A DNA stretch of 64,000 nt from Rhodopseudomonas palustris. Lineage in GTDB: Bacteria; Pseudomonadota; Alphaproteobacteria; Rhizobiales; Xanthobacteraceae. Below, piece after piece: positions 9,108 to 17,017 of the stretch. The notes beneath the pieces were generated by a model. That model did not search any database, was not told the DNA's origin, and saw only the letters and a list, made by a program, of their open reading frames with translations. Each line of letters opens with the position of its first letter. Positions within the stretch are counted from its first letter, which is position 1. The position numbers and the translations under genes were made by a program. The stretch spans positions 2,294,001 through 2,358,000 of the forward strand of contig NZ_CP019966.1 in the NCBI RefSeq assembly GCF_003031265.1. Direction: 5' to 3'.

Positions 9108-9871
9108 AGCGAAGTCTGGCTGATGTCGGGGTTGTCGGCATTCAGCAGCGACAGCGGGCCGAACAGATGCAGGTAGCCGTCGTCGAAGAACGACAATTCG
9201 CGCAAGCCTTCGAGGTTGTGAATCGTCAAGCGGCGACCCCGCAGTGAAATCATGCCGGTTTTTCTCAGCTCTTGCAGCGAGCGGTTGATATGCACCATCG
9301 ACAAGCCGAGCAGATCGCCGAGATCGGCCTGGGTGATCGGCATGTCGTAGGAGAGCTCGTCGCCATCTACGAGGCCGATCATCCCCAGCCGCAGATGCAG
9401 CTCACAGAACAGGTGTCCGAGCCGTTCGGTGGCGCTGCGGCGCCCGAGGCTGACGAGATGTTCGCGCTCGATCGCGGACGCGACCAGCAGGTCCCACCAC
9501 AGCGCTTCTTCGATCCGGGGGCTGAGCTGCGCCACGCTGCGGATCGCATCCGTGCGGACCTGCGCGATCACGCAAGGCGTCAGCGTGCCGATGGCATGGT
9601 CCATGAAACGGGGAAGCACGCCGAACGGCTCACAAAGGTCGCCGGGGAGGAACAGCGAGATGATCTGGCGGCGGCCGTTCTCCAGTGTCGTGTAGCGGCA
9701 GGCCCAGCCGTCGACCACCAGCGGCAGATAGCGCGGCTGTCCGCCCAGCGGCACGACATCTTCGCGGGCGCCGAGGGTACGGGCCACCTGCGTCAGCCGG
9801 AGGAGGGTCTCCTCGTGCTCTTTGGTCAGTCGTGCTCCGTGTCGGAGCTTACGCAGAAAGGGGTGAACCAT
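9104..9871 (-). CDS. Crp/Fnr family transcriptional regulator
   Basis: A 255-residue regulator with an N-terminal cyclic-nucleotide-like beta barrel (GRRQIISLFLPGDLCEPFG) and a C-terminal winged helix (TQADLGDLLGLSMVHINRSLQELRK). There is no FNR-type cysteine cluster at the N-terminus, so a [4Fe-4S] oxygen sensor is unlikely. The start at 9871 has AAAGGTG eight bases upstream; an ATG at 9898 has no such site. The stop overlaps the HWE kinase start. The pairing suggests the regulator and kinase act on a common response. Confidence 0.85.
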   Translation of the reverse strand: MVHPFLRKLRHGARLTKEHEETLLRLTQVARTLGAREDVVPLGGQPRYLPLVVDGWACRYTTLENGRRQIISLFLPGDLCEPFGVLPRFMDHAIGTLTPCVIAQVRTDAIRSVAQLSPRIEEALWWDLLVASAIEREHLVSLGRRSATERLGHLFCELHLRLGMIGLVDGDELSYDMPITQADLGDLLGLSMVHINRSLQELRKTGMISLRGRRLTIHNLEGLRELSFFDDGYLHLFGPLSLLNADNPDISQTSL

Positions 9872-10240
9872 CGGTACACCTTTTACGAATGGCTCCATCA
9901 GGGCGATGTCGAAACCCGCGCTCTAACATTTTGATCAATCAATTCGACCCCTGCAATCACCGGCACGAGCAAATCGGAACACCATCGCCATGGCGCGGTG
10001 TCGCACAAATCCTCGGGAAGCTCACACCACGGGACGACTGCATCGCAACACGTCCTCGGCGAATTGGTTCCCTCGCGTGCCTGGCCATATCGCTGCTTGA
10101 GCTTCGGTCTGGCGTCGGCGGGGTTTCACCTAAGTTAGAGACGCTGGGCGGAGACCGATACTATGCTGCCGATCAATCCTGTGGACTTCTTCTCAGCGTC
10201 CGTTCCACCAGCCGCCTAGCGCATTTGGGCCGAGAGAGTG
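9872..10240. other. Intergenic region, 369 bases
   Basis: A divergent gap between the Crp/Fnr gene and a small plus-strand gene. It contains TTGATCAATCAA at 9931-9942, which has inverted arms TTGAT/ATCAA but only two central bases, so it is not a standard FNR box. No convincing coding frame, RNA gene or repeat was seen. Confidence 0.5.
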
Positions 10241-10465
10241 ATGATCGAAGACGATTTCGACAGCCGCACCGTCGCCAACATGACGGTCGCTCTTGAGCGG
10301 ATTTGCGGGACGTTGCCTGACGGTGAGGACCACGCCGTCCGGGCGCGGGTGGCGGAAGCAATCCTGACCTGCGCACGCGAGGGGCGCCGCACCCTCGGCG
10401 ACTTCGAAGCAGCTGGCCGGCGCGCATTGCGGCGCCCGCCCGAAGAGGCTCCCAGCGCCGACTGA
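10241..10465 (+). CDS. Small hypothetical protein
   Basis: A 74-residue soluble protein, MIEDDFDSRT at the start and arginine/proline-rich at the end. The middle (NMTVALERICGTLPDGEDH, then VAEAILTCAREGRRTLGDFEAAGRRAL) looks like two helices and resembles small rhizobial proteins of unknown role. The ATG at 10241 follows GAGAGAG and is preferred to the GTG directly before it. A strong hairpin follows the stop at once. Confidence 0.6.
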   Translation: MIEDDFDSRTVANMTVALERICGTLPDGEDHAVRARVAEAILTCAREGRRTLGDFEAAGRRALRRPPEEAPSAD

Positions 10466-10466
10466 C

Positions 10467-10499
10467 GGCATGCAGCGGTTTTGTAAACCGCTGCATGCC
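10467..10499. terminator. Bidirectional hairpin terminator
   Basis: A perfect 15-base inverted repeat (GGCATGCAGCGGTTT, loop TGT, then the complement) lies exactly between two convergent genes that end at 10465 and 10503. T and A runs inside the stem top give both directions a possible U-tract. Confidence 0.75.
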
Positions 10500-10502
10500 C
10501 GA

Positions 10503-11066
10503 TCAAGCAGCCAACGGAACCAGCGCCACGATGCGGCGGGTCTGCCGGTCGACGATCACCAGTCGGTCCGACACCACCAGACACTGATCGCCCCAATACC
10601 CGTTCATGATCTCTGTAACCTCCGGCGGCAGATCGCTAAGTGCGATCTGCCCCGGGACCAGGACGCCGATCATCAGTTCGAACCGCGCCTGGTCGGCGCG
10701 CTGCAGATCCGACTGGCCGGCGATGACGCTGCCGACTTGGCGGCGCTGAGCATCCGACAGCGATAGCGGCTGCGCTGAACCTTTGATCGCGCGTTGGCGC
10801 TCGCCCGCTGGGCCGGGCTGGCCGCCGGGGTCGTTTTTGCCGACCGTGCTTTCGCCGGAGCGCTGTGCTTGCTTACTGGGAAGCGTGGTGACGTCACCGC
10901 CCGCCGAGCCGCCCCCACTGCCGGGCGCGCGGCCGAGTGGATTATCGAGAAACGACCAGCCGAGCACGCCGAGAAACAGCACTGCGGCGACCACGGCCGC
11001 GACCAGCATCATGCGCTGGTTGCCGCCGAGGTCGCGGTTGCCAGCTCGCCTTCTTCGATCGTTCAT
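10503..11066 (-). CDS. DUF1236-like membrane-anchored protein
   Basis: A 187-residue protein with one membrane helix near residues 19-38, a glycine/serine-rich low-complexity linker, and a C-terminal domain ending in DRLVIVDRQTRRIVALV. That ending is typical of DUF1236 proteins of Bradyrhizobium and relatives. The bulk probably faces the periplasm. The function of the family is unknown. It lies between a shared terminator and the manganese catalase terminator and appears monocistronic. Confidence 0.65.
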   Translation of the reverse strand: MNDRRRRAGNRDLGGNQRMMLVAAVVAAVLFLGVLGWSFLDNPLGRAPGSGGGSAGGDVTTLPSKQAQRSGESTVGKNDPGGQPGPAGERQRAIKGSAQPLSLSDAQRRQVGSVIAGQSDLQRADQARFELMIGVLVPGQIALSDLPPEVTEIMNGYWGDQCLVVSDRLVIVDRQTRRIVALVPLAA

Positions 11067-11096
11067 GTGATCTATCCAATAGAACTCACGAGGAGG

Positions 11097-11130
11097 AGCC
11101 GGTGAGCGCGGGGCACCGCGCTCACCGGCT
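11097..11130 (-). terminator. Hairpin after manganese catalase
   Basis: AGCCGGTGAGCGCG and its complement pair around a six-base loop, directly after the catalase stop at 11136 on the minus strand. There is no clear U-run, so it may end transcription or stabilise the 3' end. Confidence 0.55.
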
Positions 11131-11135
11131 TATGG

Positions 11136-12011
11136 TCATTCAGCGGCAAGCGCCTTGGAGTCGATCTGTTCGCTCTGCGCGCCGGAGAGTGGACGGGCCG
11201 GGCCGAGCACCGGTTCTTCACCCAGCGGTTCGAAATGACCGGCGTAGAACTCGCCGCGGCCGTCCATCGAGGGGCCGGTGGAGAACCGTCCCTCCGGCGG
11301 CGGCGTGCCGTCGCGCGAGGTGCCCATCATGAAGTAGCTGAAGCGCTGATGCTCCTGGCGTTGATCGAAGCTGTTCGGGATCGGCAGCGCCGCGGTGCCG
11401 CCGAGCTCCTCGATCACCGCAAGCCATTGTTGCTGATGCATGGTGTCGCGCGCGATCATGAAGTGAAGCATGTCCCGCATGCCGGGATCGGAGGTGGAGT
11501 TGAACAGCCGCACCGCCAGCGTCCGCCCGGTGGCTTCGGCGGCGACGTTGCAATACATATCGGCGGCGATGTTGCCGCTGGCGTAGATGTGCGAGCAGTC
11601 GAACGGCACGCCGTCGGAATTGGCCGGGAAGGCCGCGAGGCCGGTCGAGAGCAGATGGCGTTGCATCATGCCTTCGAGCACTTGGCGCGTGCTTTCACCG
11701 CCCATCACCGCGCCGACCACCTTGTCGGCGGCGCCTTCCTCCTGCGCTCTCAGCGGCGCATCTTCGAGGTTCAGCGCGACCGCGGTCGCCAGCATCTCGA
11801 CGTGCCCCATCTCCTCGGTCGCGGTATTGAGCAGCAGGTCGCGATACTTGTTGTTCGGCGCGCGTGCGCCCCAGGCTTGGAAGAAGTACTGCAAGCAAAC
11901 CCGGATCTCGCCCTCGATGCCGCCAATCGCCTGCTGAAGCTGTCGGGCGAAAAGAGGATCGGGCTTCTCGACACGGACAGGATATTGCAGCCGCTTGTCA
12001 TGGTAGTACAT
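11136..12011 (-). CDS. Manganese catalase
   Basis: A 291-residue di-manganese catalase (2 H2O2 to 2 H2O and O2). The four-helix-bundle ligands are visible: E in GGIEGEIRV, EEMGHVEML with Glu and His, E in AAEATGR, and the MIARDTMHQQQWL helix. Length matches the family. The start at 12011 gives the usual MYYHDKRLQYPV opening and has AAGGAC upstream; the longer frame to 12083 is rejected. An EcfG-type promoter lies at 12082-12106, so the gene probably serves general-stress peroxide defence. It is monocistronic. Confidence 0.93.
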   Translation of the reverse strand: MYYHDKRLQYPVRVEKPDPLFARQLQQAIGGIEGEIRVCLQYFFQAWGARAPNNKYRDLLLNTATEEMGHVEMLATAVALNLEDAPLRAQEEGAADKVVGAVMGGESTRQVLEGMMQRHLLSTGLAAFPANSDGVPFDCSHIYASGNIAADMYCNVAAEATGRTLAVRLFNSTSDPGMRDMLHFMIARDTMHQQQWLAVIEELGGTAALPIPNSFDQRQEHQRFSYFMMGTSRDGTPPPEGRFSTGPSMDGRGEFYAGHFEPLGEEPVLGPARPLSGAQSEQIDSKALAAE

Positions 12012-12081
12012 CGAGTTGTCCTTTCGAGCTCTGGGAAGTCCGGCGCGAGCCGCATTGAGGCTCGTCGTCAGCTGGTCGGCC

Positions 12082-12106
12082 AACCGATCGTCCGGACCAT
12101 CGTTCC
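12082..12106 (-). promoter_or_regulatory. EcfG-type general stress promoter
   Basis: Minus-strand GGAAC (12102-12106), 17 bases, GTTGG (GTT at 12082-12084), about 70 bases ahead of the catalase start codon. Confidence 0.6.
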
Positions 12107-12192
12107 TAATTGAACACCTGCTGATCGTCCGCTAATCGGGAACGTTGGATGCAGACATTGATTGGTGGTGATCATCACCAGGGAGGATTGCG

Positions 12193-12480
12193 ATGGAGGA
12201 CACCATCAAGAGCCCGCTCGACAAACAGCCGGCCGAAGGATCGCGAGAGACGATCGACCGGCAGCTCGCGCAGCAGGAGCAGAGGAAGCAACAGAACGGC
12301 GAGGCGCTGTTCCGCGATCAGCTCGGCGGCGCGGTGCTGGAAGTGTGGGGCGACTTGCCGCGCGATCTGCAGGAGGCGATCTTCGAAATCGCGATGCGAA
12401 ACGCGCCGGAGCAGCGGAATGAGCTCGCCAAGCTGCTGCACGACCGCCATCCGCGTACCGAGCAATCGCCGCAGTCGTAG
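12193..12480 (+). CDS. Small hypothetical protein
   Basis: A 95-residue, Q/E/R-rich soluble protein, probably helical throughout. It has the segment GAVLEVWGDLPRDLQEAIFEIAM followed by a basic tail. I do not recognise the family. The start has a strong GGGAGG site seven bases upstream. An imperfect EcfG-like site (GGAAC at 12139-12143, 17 bases, then ATT in place of GTT) lies ahead of it, so it may belong with the divergent catalase to the stress regulon. Confidence 0.65.
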   Translation: MEDTIKSPLDKQPAEGSRETIDRQLAQQEQRKQQNGEALFRDQLGGAVLEVWGDLPRDLQEAIFEIAMRNAPEQRNELAKLLHDRHPRTEQSPQS

Positions 12481-12584
12481 GACACAGCAGGCGGTAGGGA
12501 CACTGGCGTGATTGCCCGCCGCACGTATCAGAGCTTGGGCCGCAAACAGGACCGACGGCATTCGGCAGCCGTCGATGAAGCGCG

Positions 12585-13379
12585 CTAAAGAGTCGCGATC
12601 TGATCGCCGCGATCGGCGATCCGGTGAGGGATGGTTTCGCAGGACCGTTCGATGTGCGGGACGCGGCGCAGATGCAGATAGTCCGGGGTGAATCCGGAAA
12701 CTTGCACGAGCGCATCCCAATTGGTGATGGTGATCGTCTTCGATCGCCAATGCAACCACGCGCTGTGGCGCAGATCCTGAATGATGCGGTTGGCGTGAAC
12801 CGCCGAGATGCCGCAAGCCGCGGCAAGATCCGACTGTGTGAACGGCGAAGGGAAGCAGTAGTCGCGCGCCTGGCCGACCGCCTGCAGCCGCGTGGCGATC
12901 TCGCACAGCAAATGCGTGACACGGGTGAGCGAGTCGCGGGCGCCGAGATTGACCACCCAGTTTCGCAACGCTGAGACGTCCGCGAGCGCCAGCATCGCCA
13001 GAGCATGCGCCATCTGGCGGCTCTGCGCCGCGATCGATCGGAAGAAGGCATGCGGCACCAGCGCCACCACGGCGGGGCCAAGTGCGTTCAGCGTCGCCTG
13101 CCGGCTCGGTGCCAGGATCGTGTGTAAATCCGGCACGTCGCCGGGCACGTGGATCGACGTGATCAACGCATCTCCGCGGTCGCCTTCGCGCCAGCACAAA
13201 TAGCCTTGCAGCACGACGCAACAATCGTCGGAGCGTTCACCTTGGCGGAGGCGTTCGTGCGGCTTGAGATGCCGAATGGTGGCAGGCATGCCAGCAAGCA
13301 GTTCGAGGTCCTGGTCGGACAGCTCCGCATGACTGGTGAGACGATTGGCCAAATTGGTGAATGCGAAGCCAGTTCGCAT
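12585..13379 (-). CDS. Crp/Fnr family transcriptional regulator
   Basis: A 264-residue regulator: an effector barrel in the first 150 residues (HERLRQGERSDDCCVVLQGYL), a dimerisation helix, and a winged helix with QSDLAAACGISAVHANRIIQDLR. It lacks an N-terminal iron-sulfur cysteine cluster. It is of the same broad type as the regulator at 9104-9871 but clearly diverged from it. The start at 13379 is chosen because GAGAGTG precedes it; the ATG at 13406 has none. No nearby gene shares its transcript, so the target is unknown. Confidence 0.83.
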   Translation of the reverse strand: MRTGFAFTNLANRLTSHAELSDQDLELLAGMPATIRHLKPHERLRQGERSDDCCVVLQGYLCWREGDRGDALITSIHVPGDVPDLHTILAPSRQATLNALGPAVVALVPHAFFRSIAAQSRQMAHALAMLALADVSALRNWVVNLGARDSLTRVTHLLCEIATRLQAVGQARDYCFPSPFTQSDLAAACGISAVHANRIIQDLRHSAWLHWRSKTITITNWDALVQVSGFTPDYLHLRRVPHIERSCETIPHRIADRGDQIATL

Positions 13380-13511
13380 CGGCGGTTCACTCTCACTGAC
13401 GATCACGGCAGTGCAGAGTAGCGAGCCGTGAGCCCGCAGTCTTTATCATAGGATATAGAGCGATATTGACCGGGCCGACGCGAGTGGAGCCGTGCGAAGA
13501 GACAAAACGAC

Positions 13512-13706
13512 TCAAGCCGTATGGCCGGGGTCGTCGTTCCGGGGCGTCTTCTTCGCACGCTGTGGCGTCATGCGATCGCGCTCCTGCTGACTTCCGTCGG
13601 TGGTCGAGCCGAGTTCTTCCTGAGCGATATCGTCCTCACTGAACGACGGTTCGCGACCGTTGATCGGCGTGTCGGTCGGATGCGTCAGGTGAGTGCGGTT
13701 TGCCAT
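13512..13706 (-). CDS. Small hydrophilic protein
   Basis: A 64-residue, disordered-looking protein rich in T, D, Q and P (MANRTHLTHPTDTPINGREP at the start). GAGGAA lies eight bases before the ATG. It directly follows the small gene at 13718-13894, so the two likely share the EcfG-type promoter at 13914-13938. Similar tiny polar proteins are common in Rhizobiales stress regulons, but no function is known. Confidence 0.6.
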   Translation of the reverse strand: MANRTHLTHPTDTPINGREPSFSEDDIAQEELGSTTDGSQQERDRMTPQRAKKTPRNDDPGHTA

Positions 13707-13717
13707 GGTCGGATTCC

Positions 13718-13894
13718 TCAATGCGTGGGGCCGATAGCGATCCTGCTGATAGCCTTGGTTGTGGGTGTTCTGTTCGATGTTGTCGCGCCGGCCTCGGGTG
13801 GTATCGACATCGCGGACGCGGTGATCGTCGTGCGGCGCCGAAGCGGGAGCGGCGCCCGGGCCCTTGGGGCTGCGAATTGGTGGTCGTTGGTCAT
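13718..13894 (-). CDS. Small basic protein, possible frameshift
   Basis: A 58-residue frame with a perfect AGGAGGA site seven bases before its ATG and an EcfG-type promoter upstream. Its second half uses codons rare here (AGA, ACA, ATA). The alternative frame over the same stretch reads NIEQNTHNQGYQQDR, which resembles the C-terminal motif of many small rhizobial proteins. Either the gene carries a frameshift near its middle, or the sequence has an indel. The true product is therefore uncertain. Confidence 0.5.
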   Translation of the reverse strand: MTNDHQFAAPRARAPLPLRRRTTITASAMSIPPEAGATTSNRTPTTKAISRIAIGPTH

Positions 13895-13913
13895 GGCTGG
13901 TCCTCCTGCGGTG

Positions 13914-13938
13914 AACGCGAGGCGGTCGGAGCCGTTCC
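13914..13938 (-). promoter_or_regulatory. EcfG-type general stress promoter
   Basis: Minus-strand GGAAC (13934-13938), 17 bases, GTT (13914-13916), 20 bases ahead of the small gene starting at 13894. Confidence 0.6.
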
Positions 13939-14000
13939 TCAAGGTTGCTGAACGCGCTCCGCCACAGGAACAACCGCTCGCGTCGGCACTTAGGGACACC

Positions 14001-14123
14001 ATGGAAGACGACAAACGTGAAGCCAAACGCACTGGCAATGAACCCGCTCCACTGCTGATGATTGCCGTCGCCGTGGTTCCGCTGATCGCCATCGTGGCCT
14101 GGCTGCTGGGCGTATTCGGCTGA
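14001..14123 (+). CDS. Small single-helix membrane protein
   Basis: A 40-residue protein with a charged N-terminus (MEDDKREAKRTGNE) and one membrane helix (LLMIAVAVVPLIAIVAWLLG) at the C-terminus. AGGGA lies about four bases before the ATG. It sits divergent from the small basic gene at 13894 and convergent with the DUF72 gene. The clean charge-then-helix layout supports it as real, but no function can be given. Confidence 0.55.
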   Translation: MEDDKREAKRTGNEPAPLLMIAVAVVPLIAIVAWLLGVFG

Positions 14124-14127
14124 GCTC

Positions 14128-14865
14128 TCAGGGCTGATTGGCTTTCACCATCGCCTGAAGCCGCAGCGCGTCGCCCGGTGCAGCGCTCTTCTGGTCATTG
14201 TCGAAATAGACATACACGTCGTAGCCGGCGCGCTTCCACCCTGCGGCCCGCTTGGCCCATTGTTCGAGGGCCGCGGCGGAATAGCGGCCTTTGTAACGGC
14301 CGCCCGGACCGTGTCCCCGGATGTAAACGAAATCCGCGGTGCGGCGCCACGGCGCCGGCGCATCGTGGTGATCCGAGAGACACAGCGCGATGTTGGCATC
14401 CCGCAGCAGCCTGACCACCTCCGGCGTGTACCAGCTCGGATGGCGGAATTCGAAGCTGTAGCGCCGCCCCGCCGACAGCATCGGCAGGAAATCGCGCAGG
14501 CGGCCGGTGTCGACTTCGAGCTGCGGCGGCAATTGAAACAGGATCGGGCCGACTTTATCGCCGAGCAGCGCCAGGCGCTCTTCCATCAGCGCGAGGCTGT
14601 TGGCGGATTTCTCCGACAGTCGTTTCCAATGCGTGATGAATTTCGAAGCCTTCCAGGCGAACACGAAGTCCTTGCCGGTCTGGTCGTGCCATGATCGCAC
14701 GGCGGCTGGCGTCGGGGTGCGATAGAACACTCCGTTCAGCTCGGTGGTGGCGAGCTGGCTGGCGTAGTACTGCAGCTGGTGCTTGATCGGAAAGCCGTCA
14801 GGAAAGAACGGCCCGCGCCACGACTGATAGTGCCATCCCGATGTGCCGATCAAGATCCGCGCCAA
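14128..14865 (-). CDS. DUF72 domain protein
   Basis: A 245-residue TIM-barrel-like protein of the DUF72 (YecE) family. It shows the opening ILIGTSGWHYQSWRG, the LNGVFYRTPT segment, FVFAWKASKFITH, LFQLPP, SFEFRHPSW and the C-terminal VYFDNDQKSAA. The biochemical role of the family is unsettled. The start is taken as TTG at 14865 with GGAG nine bases upstream. The longer open frame up to 15240 runs antisense through the neighbouring SDR gene and has no family similarity. A site with GGAAC-N17-CTT lies upstream and may be a weak EcfG promoter. Confidence 0.85.
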   Translation of the reverse strand: MARILIGTSGWHYQSWRGPFFPDGFPIKHQLQYYASQLATTELNGVFYRTPTPAAVRSWHDQTGKDFVFAWKASKFITHWKRLSEKSANSLALMEERLALLGDKVGPILFQLPPQLEVDTGRLRDFLPMLSAGRRYSFEFRHPSWYTPEVVRLLRDANIALCLSDHHDAPAPWRRTADFVYIRGHGPGGRYKGRYSAAALEQWAKRAAGWKRAGYDVYVYFDNDQKSAAPGDALRLQAMVKANQP

Positions 14866-14933
14866 GATGATGTGCTCCAGGTTGCCTTTCGCGACAAGCG
14901 GCGTCCGCTGTGCTGGTTCCGAACCGGCGGGGA

Positions 14934-14958
14934 GGAACGGGCGATGGTGGCGCCGGTT
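14934..14958 (+). promoter_or_regulatory. EcfG-type general stress promoter
   Basis: GGAAC (14934-14938), 17 bases, GTTGA (GTT at 14956-14958), 26 bases ahead of the SDR start at 14984. Confidence 0.6.
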
Positions 14959-14983
14959 GACCGCGAAACCATCGGAGCATGTC

Positions 14984-15769
14984 ATGACCGAACAACGTCC
15001 CTTCGCCGTCGTCACCGGAGCTTCCACCGGCATCGGCTTCGAGCTCGCCAAATGCTGCGCCCAGGGAGGCTTCGATCTGCTGATTGCTGCGGATGAGCCA
15101 GAGATCGAAAAGGCTGCCGCCGAGCTGCGCGCTGCCGGCGTCTCGGTCGAGCCGGTGCAGGCGGATCTGTCGACCCAGCAGGGCGTCGACCGGCTGGCGG
15201 AGGCGACCAAAGGACGGCCGGTCGATGCATTGATTGCCAACGCTGGCCGCGGGCTCGGACACGCCTTTCTCGATCAGGACATCGCGCAAGCCCGCAAGGT
15301 GATCGACACCAACGTCACCGGCACGGTGCTGCTGATCCACCGCATTGGCAACGAGATGCGACGGCGTAACGCGGGGCGGATCCTGATCACCGGCTCGATC
15401 GCCGGTTTCACGCCGGGCAGCTTCCAGGCGATCTACAACGCCACCAAGTCGTTCCTGAACTCGTTCTCCTTCGCGCTACGTGACGAGCTGAAAGACACCG
15501 AGGTCACCGTCACCTGCCTGATGCCCGGCGCCACCGACACCGAGTTCTTCCGCCGTGCCGACATGTTGGATACTGCGGTCGGCACCGCCGAGAAGGATGA
15601 CGCCGGCGAGGTTGCCCGGATCGGTTTCGACGCGATGATGAGCGGCGAGGGCGATGTCGTCAGCGGATGGAAGAACAAGCTGCAGACCGCGGCGGCCAAC
15701 GTGATCCCGTCCGGCGTGCTGGCGAGCCAGCATCGCAAGATGGCGGAGCCCGGCAGCGCCAAGCGCTGA
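14984..15769 (+). CDS. SDR family NAD(P)-dependent oxidoreductase
   Basis: A 261-residue classical-to-extended SDR. It has the cofactor motif TGASTGIG at residues 11-18, NAGRG near 83, a serine in ITGSIAGF, the catalytic YNATKSF, and PGATDTEFF after it. The start at 14984 is preferred over the longer frame because it gives the normal SDR N-terminus and lies just downstream of an EcfG-type promoter. The substrate is unknown. Together with the SDR at 4814-5674 it makes two stress-type dehydrogenases in this region. Confidence 0.87.
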   Translation: MTEQRPFAVVTGASTGIGFELAKCCAQGGFDLLIAADEPEIEKAAAELRAAGVSVEPVQADLSTQQGVDRLAEATKGRPVDALIANAGRGLGHAFLDQDIAQARKVIDTNVTGTVLLIHRIGNEMRRRNAGRILITGSIAGFTPGSFQAIYNATKSFLNSFSFALRDELKDTEVTVTCLMPGATDTEFFRRADMLDTAVGTAEKDDAGEVARIGFDAMMSGEGDVVSGWKNKLQTAAANVIPSGVLASQHRKMAEPGSAKR

Positions 15770-15972
15770 GACGCGCGTGACGCAGGCGATTGAAGCGGGA
15801 TCCCGCGGATGTCCGGCCGCTTTGTCGCGGCTCTCACCTGAGAGCGGTGTTGATGGCGGACCGACAGTTCGGAGCGGGCGGAGATGTCCGCCTGACCCTG
15901 ATGGCGCACGCCTTCCGATATGAGAAGCAAGGCGAGATTGCGCTGCTGCACGGGTGGCGATAGCAGACAACT

Positions 15973-17016
15973 TCAACGGAATTGCTCGGCCGGCTGCAGC
16001 GCGGCAGCCTGAGGAGGTGTGGCGGAACGCCGGATCACGCGGAGTCCGTCGATCGCTGAGGCGCCAGGCTCAAGGGCCGCCATCACGTCGTCGAACCCGG
16101 TCTGCCACCGCTGCGCCAAAGCGCGCCGCGAGAAGTTGAAGCTCTTCTCCGGGCCCGGTTCGCTCGGTCCAGCGCGATAGCTCAACAGGGTAATCTCGTC
16201 CGGGAACGCCGCTGCCCCAGCTGTACTGCGCTCGAGCGCCCTGATCCGGATCTTGTCCTTCAAACGCAGGTAGGTTTGATTGCCAAATAGCAGGTCGTTC
16301 TTGCGCTCGAACGCCGCTTCCAGCGAGGCGGGCGGTTGATCGTCGCGTGCATACAGATCCAGCACAAATAGCCGCAGAGGCGCCTCGGACTCGGCCAGGA
16401 TCGGATCGAACGGTGCATTCAGCGACAGCCCGCCGTCGACCAGCGTCCGAGCGCCGATCGTTACCGGGGCGAACTCCGGCAGAAAGCCGCAACTAGCCAG
16501 CAGGTGATCGAGCGCGATCGGCTCGCGGTGGGAGTCGAAAATCACTGGGTCTCCGCTGCAGACGTCGGTGGCGGCGATCGAGAGCCGTAGGTCGCCTCCA
16601 TTGATGCGGCCGAAATCGATCAGCCGCGCGAGCCGTCGGCGCATCGGTCCGAGATCGTAAAGACTGCGGAAGCCAAATGCTGACGGCAACCTCGGATGGA
16701 AGTGGTTCGGATCGCCGATCAGATGTGCCGTGACTGCGCTGATCCAGCCTTCCAGATGCGGGAGTGGCGACCAAGTGGGTTCAGTGCGGGTCAGGCTCCA
16801 GAACTCCCGCAAGGCATCGATGCGACGAGGCGGCGGGTTGCCAGCGATCAGCGCGGCGGTGATTGCGCCGGCTGAGGAGCCTGCGAGCCAGTGCAACGGC
16901 TGAGCTCGCTGTGCGAAAGCCTCGAATACGCCGCCGTGATAGGCCGCGAGGCCGAGGCCGCCGGCGAACACCAGGGCGGTGACGGTGCCGTCGTTGTGGT
17001 CGGGGCGCGCGTCCAA
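15973..17016 (-). CDS. Patatin-like phospholipase
   Basis: A 347-residue patatin-type lipid acyl hydrolase. The serine nucleophile lies in GSSAG, following the oxyanion-type glycine stretch FAGGLGLAAYHGG. The partner aspartate is in LVDGGLSLNAPF, the DGG/A motif. Such enzymes cleave phospholipids or triglycerides at the membrane. The start chosen is TTG at 17016, with GGAGG about ten bases upstream, directly after the stop of the preceding gene; an ATG at 17058 would overlap that gene by 41 bases. It is probably co-transcribed with the 17018-17434 gene and so under the EcfG-type promoter at 17464. Confidence 0.82.
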   Translation of the reverse strand: MDARPDHNDGTVTALVFAGGLGLAAYHGGVFEAFAQRAQPLHWLAGSSAGAITAALIAGNPPPRRIDALREFWSLTRTEPTWSPLPHLEGWISAVTAHLIGDPNHFHPRLPSAFGFRSLYDLGPMRRRLARLIDFGRINGGDLRLSIAATDVCSGDPVIFDSHREPIALDHLLASCGFLPEFAPVTIGARTLVDGGLSLNAPFDPILAESEAPLRLFVLDLYARDDQPPASLEAAFERKNDLLFGNQTYLRLKDKIRIRALERSTAGAAAFPDEITLLSYRAGPSEPGPEKSFNFSRRALAQRWQTGFDDVMAALEPGASAIDGLRVIRRSATPPQAAALQPAEQFR

Positions 17017-17017
17017 G

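Noticed and set aside
9931..9942. TTGATCAATCAA as an FNR/FixK box
   Set aside because: The half-sites are right but separated by two bases instead of four, and it is far from either start codon.
12139..12163. EcfG promoter ahead of the 12193 gene
   Set aside because: The -10 reads ATT in place of GTT; kept only as a partial match.
13967..13991. EcfG-like site GGAAC-N17-CTT ahead of the 14001 gene
   Set aside because: The -10 is mismatched and would place the transcript start at the start codon.
13521..14123. A 200-residue plus-strand ORF
   Set aside because: Its first 160 codons run antisense over two small genes with good ribosome sites; only the last 40 codons, from 14001, look like a real protein.
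15182..15240. Upstream extension of the DUF72 frame to 15240
   Set aside because: It runs antisense through the SDR gene and lacks family similarity; a TTG at 14865 fits the family length and has a ribosome site.
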